Below are positions 1-7,441 of a DNA stretch of 64,000 bases, in pieces. Both the position numbers and the translations under genes were made by a program. The stretch lies in contig NZ_RQPI01000014.1 of the NCBI RefSeq assembly GCF_003854965.1, positions 1 to 64,000 of the forward strand, read 5' to 3'. Below the pieces are notes generated by a model that was not told where the DNA came from, searched no databases, and saw only the letters and a program-made list of their open reading frames with translations. The stretch's first letter is position 1; every line of letters starts with the position of its first letter. This stretch comes from Paenibacillus rhizophilus (GTDB lineage: Bacteria; Bacillota; Bacilli; Paenibacillales; Paenibacillaceae).

Positions 1-270
1 TGTAAACGCCTCTTGTGATGAGAATCCATACTTTACGGCAATATCCAGAACGCGCTGGTCCGTGTCGCGGAGCTCCATGGCGGCACGGCTGATTCTTCTG
101 TTCCAGACGTAATCCCGTAATGTCATTCCGGTCAATTGGTTGAACTGCTTGGAACAATAATAGGGGGAATACCCTAACTGCTCCGACATCTTCAATAGAG
201 ATGAACTCTCCGTTATATTGGCCTCCACCCAATCCACCATAAGCTGGACCATTTCATTCCATTCGTACAT
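1..270 (-). CDS. AraC-family transcriptional regulator, partial (N-terminal part only)
   Basis: The gene reads leftward from an ATG at 270 and runs off the window edge, so only its first 90 residues are visible. They form a helix-turn-helix DNA-binding domain of the AraC/XylS type placed at the N-terminus, with the recognisable pattern SEQLGYSPYYCSKQFN followed by a second HTH with DIAVKYGFSSQEAF. AraC proteins with an N-terminal HTH (Rob/BmrR-like) usually carry a GyrI-like ligand domain behind it; that part lies outside the window, so this is inference. A GGAGG box sits just upstream of the ATG. Family assignment is firm; the ligand is unknown. Confidence 0.85.
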   Translation of the reverse strand, partial: MYEWNEMVQLMVDWVEANITESSSLLKMSEQLGYSPYYCSKQFNQLTGMTLRDYVWNRRISRAAMELRDTDQRVLDIAVKYGFSSQEAFT

Positions 271-533
271 GGAAGTCCTCCCTCCTTTCCCTTCGATCAT
301 ATCACCGGCGATCTTCGCATACTTGATTCGAGTTGCACAATAAAAACTTGCCGTTACTTGTGGTAGGGTTCAGCGTGCTGAATCTTAAACGCCGGTACGT
401 ACGGAGACAGCCGTTTCAGATACTCCTGAATGCTGCATCTAATCTTTCCGTTCGGATAGAAATGGATACGCAATATCGAGTGAGTAAACTCTTCAGCCCT
501 TATAAGGAGTATTTACCCAAACTGGCCAAAACG

Positions 534-1520
534 TTACTTCGACTCATATTGAACCGTTTGCAGTCCGACCGGCTGCGGCTTCTTTTTCCCCTGGTATACC
601 TCCTGCACAATGTACAGCGGGCGCCCTTTGGACTCGTCATAGATGCGGCCGACGTACTCCCCCAGAATGCCGAGCATCAACAGCACAAAGCCGTTGAAGG
701 TCAGTGTAATGCCGATGACCGAAGCCCAGCCCTTGACAACCGAGTCGGTAAAAATCGCCAGATAGAGCACGTACAGAAGATACAGAAACCCCGACGCCGA
801 CAGCAGAGCGCCAAGTAAACCGGCCAGCTTCAGCGGCTTGTATGAAAAAGAAGTAATCCCGTCCAGCGACAGCTTGATCATCCGCTTCAGCGGATATTTC
901 GTCTCCCCCGCCAGCCTTTCGTCGCGTTCATATTCGATTGCCTTCTGGCGGAAGCCCACCCAGCTGACCAGCCCCCGCACGAACCGGTTTTTTTCCGGCA
1001 ATCGCTTCAGCTCATCGCATACCTTCCGGTCAATCAGACGGAAATCCCCCGTATCCACCGGAATGTTGATATCAGTCGAATAGGCGAGCACCCGGTAGAA
1101 CAGGCTTGCCGTCCATTTTTTGAAGAACGTCTCGCCGTTCCGCTTGACGCGTTTGGCGTACACAACCTCATAGCCGCACTTCCACTCCTCAATCATTTGC
1201 AAAATCATTTCTGGCGGGTCCTGCAAATCCGCGTCGATAATGATGACTGCATCGCCCAGGGCGTAGTCCATCCCTGCGGTAATCGCGATCTGATGGCCGA
1301 AGTTTCGGGAGAGGTCGATCAGCTTCACGCTCTCGTCCCAATAGCTGTACTCCTCGATCATCTGCGCACTGTTGTCGGCGCTGCCGTCATTAACAAAGAT
1401 CAGCTCATACGGCTCTTCCGTCGTTTCCATCACTTTTTTGATCCGCCGGTAGGTCTCCTGGATGACCGCTTCCTCGTTGTACATCGGTATAATTACGGAA
1501 TAACGCACGTTTGCATTCAT
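534..1520 (-). CDS. ykcC: Family 2 glycosyltransferase, YkcC/GtrB-like, membrane-anchored
   Basis: This 328-residue protein is a GT-A fold glycosyltransferase of family 2, of the group that moves a sugar from a nucleotide donor to undecaprenyl or dolichyl phosphate. Visible are the N-terminal VIIPMYNEE strand, VNDGSADNS near residue 45, the metal-binding region DADLQDPP near residue 100, and two hydrophobic helices near residues 230-290 that anchor it in the membrane. The ATG at 1520 has a perfect AAGGAGG. It follows the PMT-type gene by 89 bases on the same strand, the arrangement known as ykcB-ykcC in Bacillus subtilis. Inferred role: making the lipid-linked sugar that the larger neighbour uses to decorate the cell surface. 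Confidence 0.85.
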   Translation of the reverse strand: MNANVRYSVIIPMYNEEAVIQETYRRIKKVMETTEEPYELIFVNDGSADNSAQMIEEYSYWDESVKLIDLSRNFGHQIAITAGMDYALGDAVIIIDADLQDPPEMILQMIEEWKCGYEVVYAKRVKRNGETFFKKWTASLFYRVLAYSTDINIPVDTGDFRLIDRKVCDELKRLPEKNRFVRGLVSWVGFRQKAIEYERDERLAGETKYPLKRMIKLSLDGITSFSYKPLKLAGLLGALLSASGFLYLLYVLYLAIFTDSVVKGWASVIGITLTFNGFVLLMLGILGEYVGRIYDESKGRPLYIVQEVYQGKKKPQPVGLQTVQYESK

Positions 1521-1609
1521 GAGCAGTTCCTCCTTTGTTAAAAAAGATGGGCAAGCATACCGGCGTTAATCTTCGGCGCGCCCGCCTGTTAAGTCAAAAC
1601 CCTTGACGG

Positions 1610-3943
1610 TCAGTTCAGTGTTACCTCGTACAGCGTACCGCTTGCCGTGCCGCTTGTACCCTGCCATTCCGAGGACGGAATTTCCGTGCCGTTCTCGGTG
1701 ATCCAAGTCGTCAGACCCGAGTTGCCCTCGCGTCCACCGCCCATGCCGCCGCCGGATACATAGAAATATTTGACCTGGCCGCTCTTCACCAGCGCCGCAA
1801 GCGTATCCGTCGTGTAGACCACGTCTGAGCCGGAGAAGCCGTTGAGAATGACAACCTTGTTGCCTTCAATGATGTACGGTCCGCCCGTGCTGTAATTCAT
1901 CGTGGCGAACAAATATTTTTGACCCGTGTTATGCTCTTTCAGATAGGCCACCAGCGATTCATTGACGCTCTCGCCGCCGTTTCTGTCGAATGCGAACTGG
2001 CCGACGTCGCTGCGGCTGTCTCCGGCGCCATCATCGCTTGGGGCGCCCGTGCCGTCCTGGGCGTTAGCGCCGTTCGGGGTCGCCGCTCCGGCCTGGGCCG
2101 CTCCGTCTGGTGCCGTTCCGCCGGGTGCGCCGGAACCGTCTTGAGCGCCTGTTCCGCCCTGGGCCTGAGCGACTCCGTTCATTGCCATGCCGCCTCTCAT
2201 CCCGCCGCCCATGCTGTTGCTGTCCGGTCCCGCTGCCGGGGTCATGCTGTTCAAGCCGTAGGTGATCGGCGTGAGCGACCAGTACAGCGGGCCGATCAGA
2301 AGCACGAGCAGTCCGGCGGTCGCCGCGAGCCTGGTGATCGGCTTCCCGCCGCCCTTAACCTTAAGCATCGCCAGCAGCACGGCAAGAACAATGCCCGCGG
2401 CCAGTACGCCGATGGACCAGCCGGCCCCGATGGTTGCTTGGTAGGGATGCAGAATGTACCACTGGAACCCTGCCGTTGCCAGAATCGCCGCCGGCAGCAA
2501 CCAGGAGAGCCAGCCCGTATGTTCACGGTAAAGGCTCCACAGTTTGACGAAGCCCGCTCCGGCCAGCGCCGCAATCGGCGGAGCCATCATAATGAGATAG
2601 TATTGATGGAAGAAGCCCGCGATACTGAAAAATCCCGCAACCGGAAGCAGCCAGGCCAGCCAGAATAGGGCCTCCTTATGCTTCTGTGTAAAATGTCTTC
2701 TGCGCAGACTGGAGAAGATGCCGATGCAGCCAAAGAGGATGAAGGGAAGCAGCCAGCTGGCCTGTCCCGACAGCTCCGACTGGAACAGCCTTAGCGGTCC
2801 CGCCGTGCCGGTATTGAACATACCGCCGCCGCCCATGCCGCCCCGGTCGCCTCCCATCTGTCCGAACGCCCGTCTGCCGCCGTCATCCGCTCCGTTTCCC
2901 GGGAACTGTCCGCGCATTCCTCCATCCTGCCGGCCATCGTCTGCCGTGGCTCCGTCCTGCGTGCCGGATGCCTGACCTGCGCCTTGTGTGCCCGCGGAGT
3001 TCCCGTTCGGGTTCACCGAGGCTCCCGATGTTCCGTCTACGCCATCCTGTCCGCCTCCGGAAGCGCCGCCGGCCATTCCCGGCATTGCGCCGTTCAATGA
3101 CGGCACCTCTCCGTTCATGCCCTGCGGAAAGCCTCCGCCGCTTCTATTGCCGCGGTCCCCGGTCAGACGCGATACGCCGTTATACCCGAAGGCCAGCTTC
3201 ATGACCGAGTTGGTCGTGCTGCTGCCGATAAAAGGGCGCTCGCTGGCGGGAACCGAATCGACGATAACCGCCCAGGAAACGGAGATGACCAGCATGACGG
3301 CGGTACATGCGGCCAGCACGCCCGTTTTTTTCTTCCAATTGACCTTATAGGCCAGCCAATAAAAAAGATAGAAAGCCGGAACCACCATATACGCCTGAAG
3401 CATCTTCTCGTTGAACGCCACGCCGATTAACGCGAACGCTGCGATCAGGCTGCCGATTCTGCCGCGCCTCGTTCCCTTGAACAAAAACCACGTCGCCAGC
3501 AGCAGTGTGAACACGAGCATGGCATCGATATTGTTCGTTCGGCCGACGGCCGCCGCCACAGGCGTAAGCGCCATCGCCAGAGCCCCGAGCCGGGCCGCCG
3601 TTTTGCCGAAGGTCGGCTTCACCAGCAGATAGACCAGCAGGACCGAACCCACTCCGGCCAACGCTTGGGGAAGAATCACGCTCCAGCCCTTAAGCCCGAA
3701 TATCCAGGCGAACAGCATCTGTATCCAGAACACGACCGGAGGCTTATCCACCGTTACCGACCCCGCCGAGTCCAGCGAAGCGTAAAAGAAATTATGCCAG
3801 CTTTGCAGCATGCTTCCTACCGCGCTTGTATAGTACAAATTCACATACTTCTCATTCCAGATCCCGTAGCCGTACAAAAATGCCGCAAGCAGCAATATGG
3901 CCAAAAGGACGAGATCGGACCCCATTTTTCTAATTAATCTCAT
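1610..3943 (-). CDS. ykcB: PMT/ArnT-like membrane glycosyltransferase (GT39-type), YkcB-like, with Gly-rich insertions
   Basis: A large polytopic membrane protein of about 777 residues. The N-terminal third has the PMT_2 pattern of many hydrophobic helices with an acidic motif in the first extracytoplasmic loop (SLDSAGSVTVDKPP), which in this family holds the catalytic aspartate. Two long low-complexity segments rich in Gly, Asp, Asn and Ala follow, near residues 260-390 and 590-650. The C-terminal domain (MNYSTGGPYIIEGNKVVILNGFSG) is the soluble YkcB-type extracellular domain. The ATG at 3943 is preferred over a GTG at 3952 because GGAGAG lies 8 bases before it. It likely transfers a lipid-linked sugar onto a surface acceptor; the acceptor is unknown. 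Confidence 0.82.
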   Translation of the reverse strand: MRLIRKMGSDLVLLAILLLAAFLYGYGIWNEKYVNLYYTSAVGSMLQSWHNFFYASLDSAGSVTVDKPPVVFWIQMLFAWIFGLKGWSVILPQALAGVGSVLLVYLLVKPTFGKTAARLGALAMALTPVAAAVGRTNNIDAMLVFTLLLATWFLFKGTRRGRIGSLIAAFALIGVAFNEKMLQAYMVVPAFYLFYWLAYKVNWKKKTGVLAACTAVMLVISVSWAVIVDSVPASERPFIGSSTTNSVMKLAFGYNGVSRLTGDRGNRSGGGFPQGMNGEVPSLNGAMPGMAGGASGGGQDGVDGTSGASVNPNGNSAGTQGAGQASGTQDGATADDGRQDGGMRGQFPGNGADDGGRRAFGQMGGDRGGMGGGGMFNTGTAGPLRLFQSELSGQASWLLPFILFGCIGIFSSLRRRHFTQKHKEALFWLAWLLPVAGFFSIAGFFHQYYLIMMAPPIAALAGAGFVKLWSLYREHTGWLSWLLPAAILATAGFQWYILHPYQATIGAGWSIGVLAAGIVLAVLLAMLKVKGGGKPITRLAATAGLLVLLIGPLYWSLTPITYGLNSMTPAAGPDSNSMGGGMRGGMAMNGVAQAQGGTGAQDGSGAPGGTAPDGAAQAGAATPNGANAQDGTGAPSDDGAGDSRSDVGQFAFDRNGGESVNESLVAYLKEHNTGQKYLFATMNYSTGGPYIIEGNKVVILNGFSGSDVVYTTDTLAALVKSGQVKYFYVSGGGMGGGREGNSGLTTWITENGTEIPSSEWQGTSGTASGTLYEVTLN

Positions 3944-4020
3944 CTTTATCACTCTCCATCCGCTCTTTGTTTCTTCCGGCCCGCCGCAAGGCTTGCCGCT
4001 TCCTCTTCCGTAATGTATTA

Positions 4021-4240
4021 TGGCATCCCTACCTTAACTCGTAATGAATTCGGGCTGAATGTTTGCTGAAGGAACAGGCCGGCTGCAATTCCTGCAAATC
4101 TGCATGCTTCGTAATGAATTTCACCCAGGGAGAAAGAAATGGATGCCATTGTGCAGCTATTTAATGCTCCAACAGCCGCTATGGGGAGATGGGATACCAA
4201 GTGCCTGCGCATTTGCAGGAATTGGATTGGGGAGAGGGCT
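4021..4240. repeat. Candidate dispersed intergenic repeat, copy 1
   Basis: The stretch carries the 14-base inverted repeat at 4086-4099/4211-4224 and the word ATTGTGCAGCTATTT followed by an AACAG-C-GCTAT stretch. A similar arrangement, ATTGTGCATCTTTTT followed by GAACAGCTATT, occurs at 12684-12720, and the AATTCCTGC/GCAGGAATT arms recur at 12786-12809. The similarity is partial and was judged by eye, so membership in one family is inferred. Confidence 0.45.
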
Positions 4241-4411
4241 TTACGAAAAAAAGGATGTATAAACGCCGTATTTCTTCGAAACTCGAGCCGCAGCAGGCCC
4301 CGTTCAAAACGCCCCTGGTAGAACGGCTCGCCTAAGGCTTAACGGGGTGAAACGGCTGTCCCGCTTGCTGCCGCTTCAAGGCATAAGCCTCGTAATCAAT
4401 GCAAAACAAAT

Positions 4412-4444
4412 AAGCTGCCGCCGGCAGCATACCGGAAGCAGCTT
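4412..4444 (-). terminator. Probable terminator of the DUF1697 transcript
   Basis: AAGCTGC at 4412-4418 pairs with GCAGCTT at 4438-4444, and the loop contains a further GCCGGC helix. Read on the minus strand the stem is followed by a T-rich run (TTATTTGTTTTG). It lies about 80 bases after the stop of the gene at 4525. Confidence 0.55.
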
Positions 4445-4524
4445 CTATTCCAATCTATACTCCGAGAGATCCGGGAAATTTCAGCAAAATCCCCCGATAT
4501 TTTTTCTGCAAATCAATCTTCAAA

Positions 4525-5070
4525 TCAATCTTCCGCTGCCATCGCCGCAAGCTTGTTCACCGTGTTCCAGTTGCGGGACGTGGCGGACACGCCCATGATT
4601 TTTTCCAGAGGGACCTTGAACAGCGGGGAATCGCTCACTTTCGTACAGTAGAGAATGTACATTTCCTTGCCGATGACGCGCAGCTTGTCCTCTCCGTCCT
4701 CATATGGGCGCAGCCGCTCCATCGCTTCATCCGTCAGCTCTCCGGCCAGAAAAGAAACGTACAACCGCTTAAACTCCTCCGGTTCGGCCAGCTCGAACGG
4801 ATTGTTCGCGATCGCCGCCTCCAGCTCTTCCGCGGTGCGGATGATAACGGAGGCGTCGAAGCCGAAGGTATCCCTGATGCCTTTTTCAATGGATTCCTTA
4901 AGAGCCTCTTCCCCCGTTTCCCCGCCGTCGAAAACCACATTTCCGCTCTGGATATAAGTCTTTACGTTCTGAAATCCGAGGGACTGAAGCATCGTCTTCA
5001 AATCCTGCATTTTGACGATTTTATTTCCTCCGACGTTAATGCCGCGAATCAGGGCAATATATTTTCCCAA
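4525..5070 (-). CDS. DUF1697 family protein
   Basis: The 181-residue product matches the DUF1697 pattern throughout: KYIALIRGINVGGNKIVKMQDLK at the start, LGFQNVKTYIQSGNVVF near residue 35, and a C-terminal MGVSATSRNWNTVNKLA. The family is widespread and small, and its biochemical role is not known to me, so none is proposed. The start codon is TTG at 5070, supported by GGAGG seven bases upstream. It follows the monooxygenase-like gene by only 24 bases, so the two are probably co-transcribed leftward. Confidence 0.9.
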   Translation of the reverse strand: MGKYIALIRGINVGGNKIVKMQDLKTMLQSLGFQNVKTYIQSGNVVFDGGETGEEALKESIEKGIRDTFGFDASVIIRTAEELEAAIANNPFELAEPEEFKRLYVSFLAGELTDEAMERLRPYEDGEDKLRVIGKEMYILYCTKVSDSPLFKVPLEKIMGVSATSRNWNTVNKLAAMAAED

Positions 5071-5094
5071 AAGACAGCCTCCTTCATCTTTCGC

Positions 5095-5391
5095 TTATTC
5101 CAGCCTGATGCGGGTAAAATGTTCGACTACAGGAAACGGGTGGTAATAGTGATGAAGCAGCGCCTTCCACTCCGCATACTGAGGGGATTCCCTGAATCCC
5201 ACCGTATGATCTTCAAGGCTCCGCCAGCGGACGAGCAGCAGGTATTTGTGATCGTCTTCCAGACATTTTTGCAACTCATGGCCCAAATAGCCTTCTATTG
5301 AGGAAATAAGAGGCGAAGCCTTCTTGAAGCTGACTTCAAACGCCTCCGTCATTCCCGGCTTTATATGCAGCATTGCCGCTTCCAGTATCAT
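5095..5391 (-). CDS. Antibiotic biosynthesis monooxygenase (ABM) domain protein
   Basis: A protein of about 98 residues with the dimeric ferredoxin-like ABM fold: MLHIKPGMTEAFEVSFKKA at the N-terminus, GYLGHELQKC in the middle and YLLLVRWRSLEDHTVGFRES toward the end. Members act as small cofactor-free monooxygenases, heme-degrading enzymes or structural relatives; which applies here cannot be told. GGAGG lies nine bases before the ATG at 5391 and only three before another ATG at 5397, so 5391 is preferred. First gene of a probable two-gene operon with the DUF1697 gene. Confidence 0.8.
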   Translation of the reverse strand: MILEAAMLHIKPGMTEAFEVSFKKASPLISSIEGYLGHELQKCLEDDHKYLLLVRWRSLEDHTVGFRESPQYAEWKALLHHYYHPFPVVEHFTRIRLE

Positions 5392-5438
5392 TGTCATCCG
5401 CCTCCGATCGCCCGTTAAATTTCCAGGATTAACACTCC

Positions 5439-6074
5439 TTATGAACCCAGCGCTCCCCGAAAAAATTCATGTACTAAATTATTAACCACAATAAGAACGG
5501 CCAAAGACTCGTTGACGCTGCCTACCTCAAGCGAATGATTGGCCTCGTCGATTTTATACAGAGATACATCCGTTAGCCCGCTGATTCCGGCTGTATCCTC
5601 TTCGCTGAACAGCGGATCGCCGCCGCCATAAATCACGGTGCCGCCCGTACGTTTTATATAAGGAACCGTCTCCGGCAGCGGCGTCAGGAACAGGCAGTCC
5701 AGCTTCACGGAGGGATCGTAATCGACCGCCAGTCTACCCCCGATGACCGTGCCGATGCTTTTGCCGATAAACAGCAGCCGTTCATACCCGGGGACCGCCG
5801 ACAGCGCCCGCCCGCATTCTTCCCCGATAATCCCCATTTCCTCACGCTTCAGATCGACCCGCGCGCTCTGATAACCGTATTCCAGCAGCAGCAGGTCACA
5901 TCCGTACTCCAGCGCGGTCTTGCCCGCATAATGCAGCAGTGGGAGCTCCGCCGGATAATTCCTCCCCGGAAACACAACAGCCAGCGTGTCCGATCCCTGC
6001 GAATAGTATTTGTGTCTGACTTCCCGGCCCCAATGCGAGGGCATTGTTATGTACTTCATTACCTTATCCGCCAT
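5439..6074 (-). CDS. Small alpha/beta hydrolase
   Basis: A 211-residue alpha/beta hydrolase. The nucleophile elbow GKSIG (pattern GxSxG) sits near residue 103 in LLFIGKSIGTVIGG, and NHSLE near residue 180 supplies the likely catalytic histidine. Between them LDCLFLTPLPETVPYI and GGGDPLFSEEDTAGI fit the acid-bearing strand. It has no signal peptide, so it is cytoplasmic. GGGAGG lies 11 bases before the ATG. Its substrate cannot be read from the sequence. It stands alone, leftward, with about 220 bases between its start and the divergent ATL gene. Confidence 0.8.
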   Translation of the reverse strand: MADKVMKYITMPSHWGREVRHKYYSQGSDTLAVVFPGRNYPAELPLLHYAGKTALEYGCDLLLLEYGYQSARVDLKREEMGIIGEECGRALSAVPGYERLLFIGKSIGTVIGGRLAVDYDPSVKLDCLFLTPLPETVPYIKRTGGTVIYGGGDPLFSEEDTAGISGLTDVSLYKIDEANHSLEVGSVNESLAVLIVVNNLVHEFFRGALGS

Positions 6075-6293
6075 TTTCCCGGCCGCCTCCCGAAACGAAT
6101 GATCGTTTAGTCGGGCCTTTCGCCCTGATGCTTCCCATTATACCTTTAATGGATAGGCGTTGGAAATTAACAAGCCTTCACGCCAAAAAACCGGCGCCCG
6201 CCGAACAATCAACGGGTTGCCGGTTAATCATTCCGGTATGCTTTTTTGATATAATCGAAGTACATCATCTTCTAGGAAGGAAGTACGCTCAAA

Positions 6294-6611
6294 GTGACGC
6301 CGTTTACCGAAAGAGCCATTCGCATCATGCAGTCCATCCCCGAAGGAAGGGTGATGACTTACGGAGGGGTCGCCACCGCTGCGGGCAGCCCGCGGGGAGC
6401 GAGGCAGGTCGTTCGGATTCTGCATTCCATGAGCCGCAGCCACAAGCTTCCCTGGCATCGAATTATCAATGCCAAGGGAAGAATCTCCCTGGAGGACGGG
6501 GAATCGGGGGCGCTCCAGCGGCTTTACCTTCTGGGTGAGGGCATCGAGTTCGACGACCTCGGAGTTATCGACCTGAAGCGGTTCGGCTACGATCCGGGTC
6601 CGCAGGATTAG
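6294..6611 (+). CDS. Alkyltransferase-like (ATL) protein, MGMT family without the acceptor cysteine
   Basis: This 105-residue protein has the DNA-binding domain of O6-alkylguanine-DNA alkyltransferases: IPEGRVMTYGGVA, then GSPRGARQVVRILHSM, then PWHRIINAKGRIS. In true alkyltransferases the last motif is PCHRV; here residue 54 is tryptophan, so it cannot accept an alkyl group. Such ATL proteins bind alkylated bases, flip them out and hand them to nucleotide excision repair; that role is known for the family and inferred here. The start is GTG at 6294, with an AGGAAGG box about ten bases upstream. It converges with the DUF1361 gene and overlaps its stop by four bases. Confidence 0.88.
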   Translation: MTPFTERAIRIMQSIPEGRVMTYGGVATAAGSPRGARQVVRILHSMSRSHKLPWHRIINAKGRISLEDGESGALQRLYLLGEGIEFDDLGVIDLKRFGYDPGPQD

Positions 6612-7297
6612 CGCGACCACCGCGAACCGTCCCTGCTTCCGCGCGCATTCAGCAGACTGTACAGCGTCGTATAGATGACCAGCAGCACAAAGGCGATGAA
6701 CAGGGTGAAAAAGACGGATTGGCGGTTCACGCTGTCCAGCATCAGCTGATACAGCCGGTCCCTGTCGGTCAGCACATCCCAGCTGTTGAGGCGGTACACC
6801 CGGCCCAGAAGCACCCCATACCCTCCGAGAACACAGGCGGCCAGCACGAACAGCCAGGATACCAGAAGACCGCCCTTGCGCCAGATTACCGTCTGAAATT
6901 GATACAGCGAGAAGAAGCCTGTCAGCCAGGCGGTCCAGGTGAACAGCAGCAGCATGGTGAGATCATACCAGAACCGGCTCTGGACGACGCCGCCAACAAT
7001 ATAAATGCCGCTGCGAATCGTCAAATGAAGCAGATCGGTCATGATATACGGGGCATTGGGGAAAAAGACCAGCCAGGCCGCACCGAGCGGAAGCAGCAGC
7101 AGACTGTGCGAATCCCGTTTGTACAGCGCATGCGCCGCCAGCGAGAACAGAAACGGCAGCCATGCCAAAAACAGATTCCAGATCAAAAACTTATAGTGGT
7201 CATCGGTCCGCAGCGAAACTATGCCATACACGGCCAGCGTTGCCAGAGTAAGCCCGGCAAGCAGCAGAAATACTTTCGGATAATTCAGCTCCTTCAT
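6608..7297 (-). CDS. DUF1361 integral membrane protein
   Basis: A 229-residue membrane protein with about six hydrophobic helices. The segment FPNAPYIMTDLLHLTIR near residue 80 is the signature of the DUF1361 family, followed by WYDLTMLLLFTWTAWLTGF. No enzymatic residues are known to me for the family. It has an ATG start at 7297, and its 3' end overlaps the convergent ATL gene by four bases. No partner gene shares its transcript. Confidence 0.85.
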   Translation of the reverse strand: MKELNYPKVFLLLAGLTLATLAVYGIVSLRTDDHYKFLIWNLFLAWLPFLFSLAAHALYKRDSHSLLLLPLGAAWLVFFPNAPYIMTDLLHLTIRSGIYIVGGVVQSRFWYDLTMLLLFTWTAWLTGFFSLYQFQTVIWRKGGLLVSWLFVLAACVLGGYGVLLGRVYRLNSWDVLTDRDRLYQLMLDSVNRQSVFFTLFIAFVLLVIYTTLYSLLNARGSRDGSRWSR

Positions 7298-7370
7298 CGG
7301 TTTGCATTCTCCTTATCAGCGATAATAATGTATATTCCCCCATTGTATAAAAGAAGAAAGGCCTCCGTCC

Positions 7371-7413
7371 ACCCAAAAAGGCCCGAGCGCTGTCGCCCGG
7401 GGCCTTTTTGGGT
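7371..7413. terminator. Strong hairpin terminator after the SulP gene
   Basis: ACCCAAAAAGGCCC at 7371-7384 pairs perfectly with GGGCCTTTTTGGGT at 7400-7413. The A-run and T-run in the two arms make it usable in both directions. It lies 29 bases beyond the stop of the SulP gene. Confidence 0.8.
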
Positions 7414-7441
7414 TTATCTTCAGATTGCCGCCGCCAAACGG

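Larger units (their letters stand above)
3944..4524. other. Non-coding stretch with repeat-like sequence
   Basis: No credible gene is seen here. The left half, about 4021-4240, has internally repeated words (CGTAATGAATT twice) and a perfect 14-base inverted repeat: CAATTCCTGCAAAT at 4086-4099 and its complement at 4211-4224. It resembles a stretch at 12560-12830. The right half holds a stem-loop that probably ends the leftward DUF1697 transcript. Confidence 0.6.

Noticed and set aside
333..818. A 161-codon frame on the plus strand near the left edge.
   Set aside because: Its 3' part is antisense to the family 2 glycosyltransferase gene; its 5' part lacks a ribosome site and motifs.
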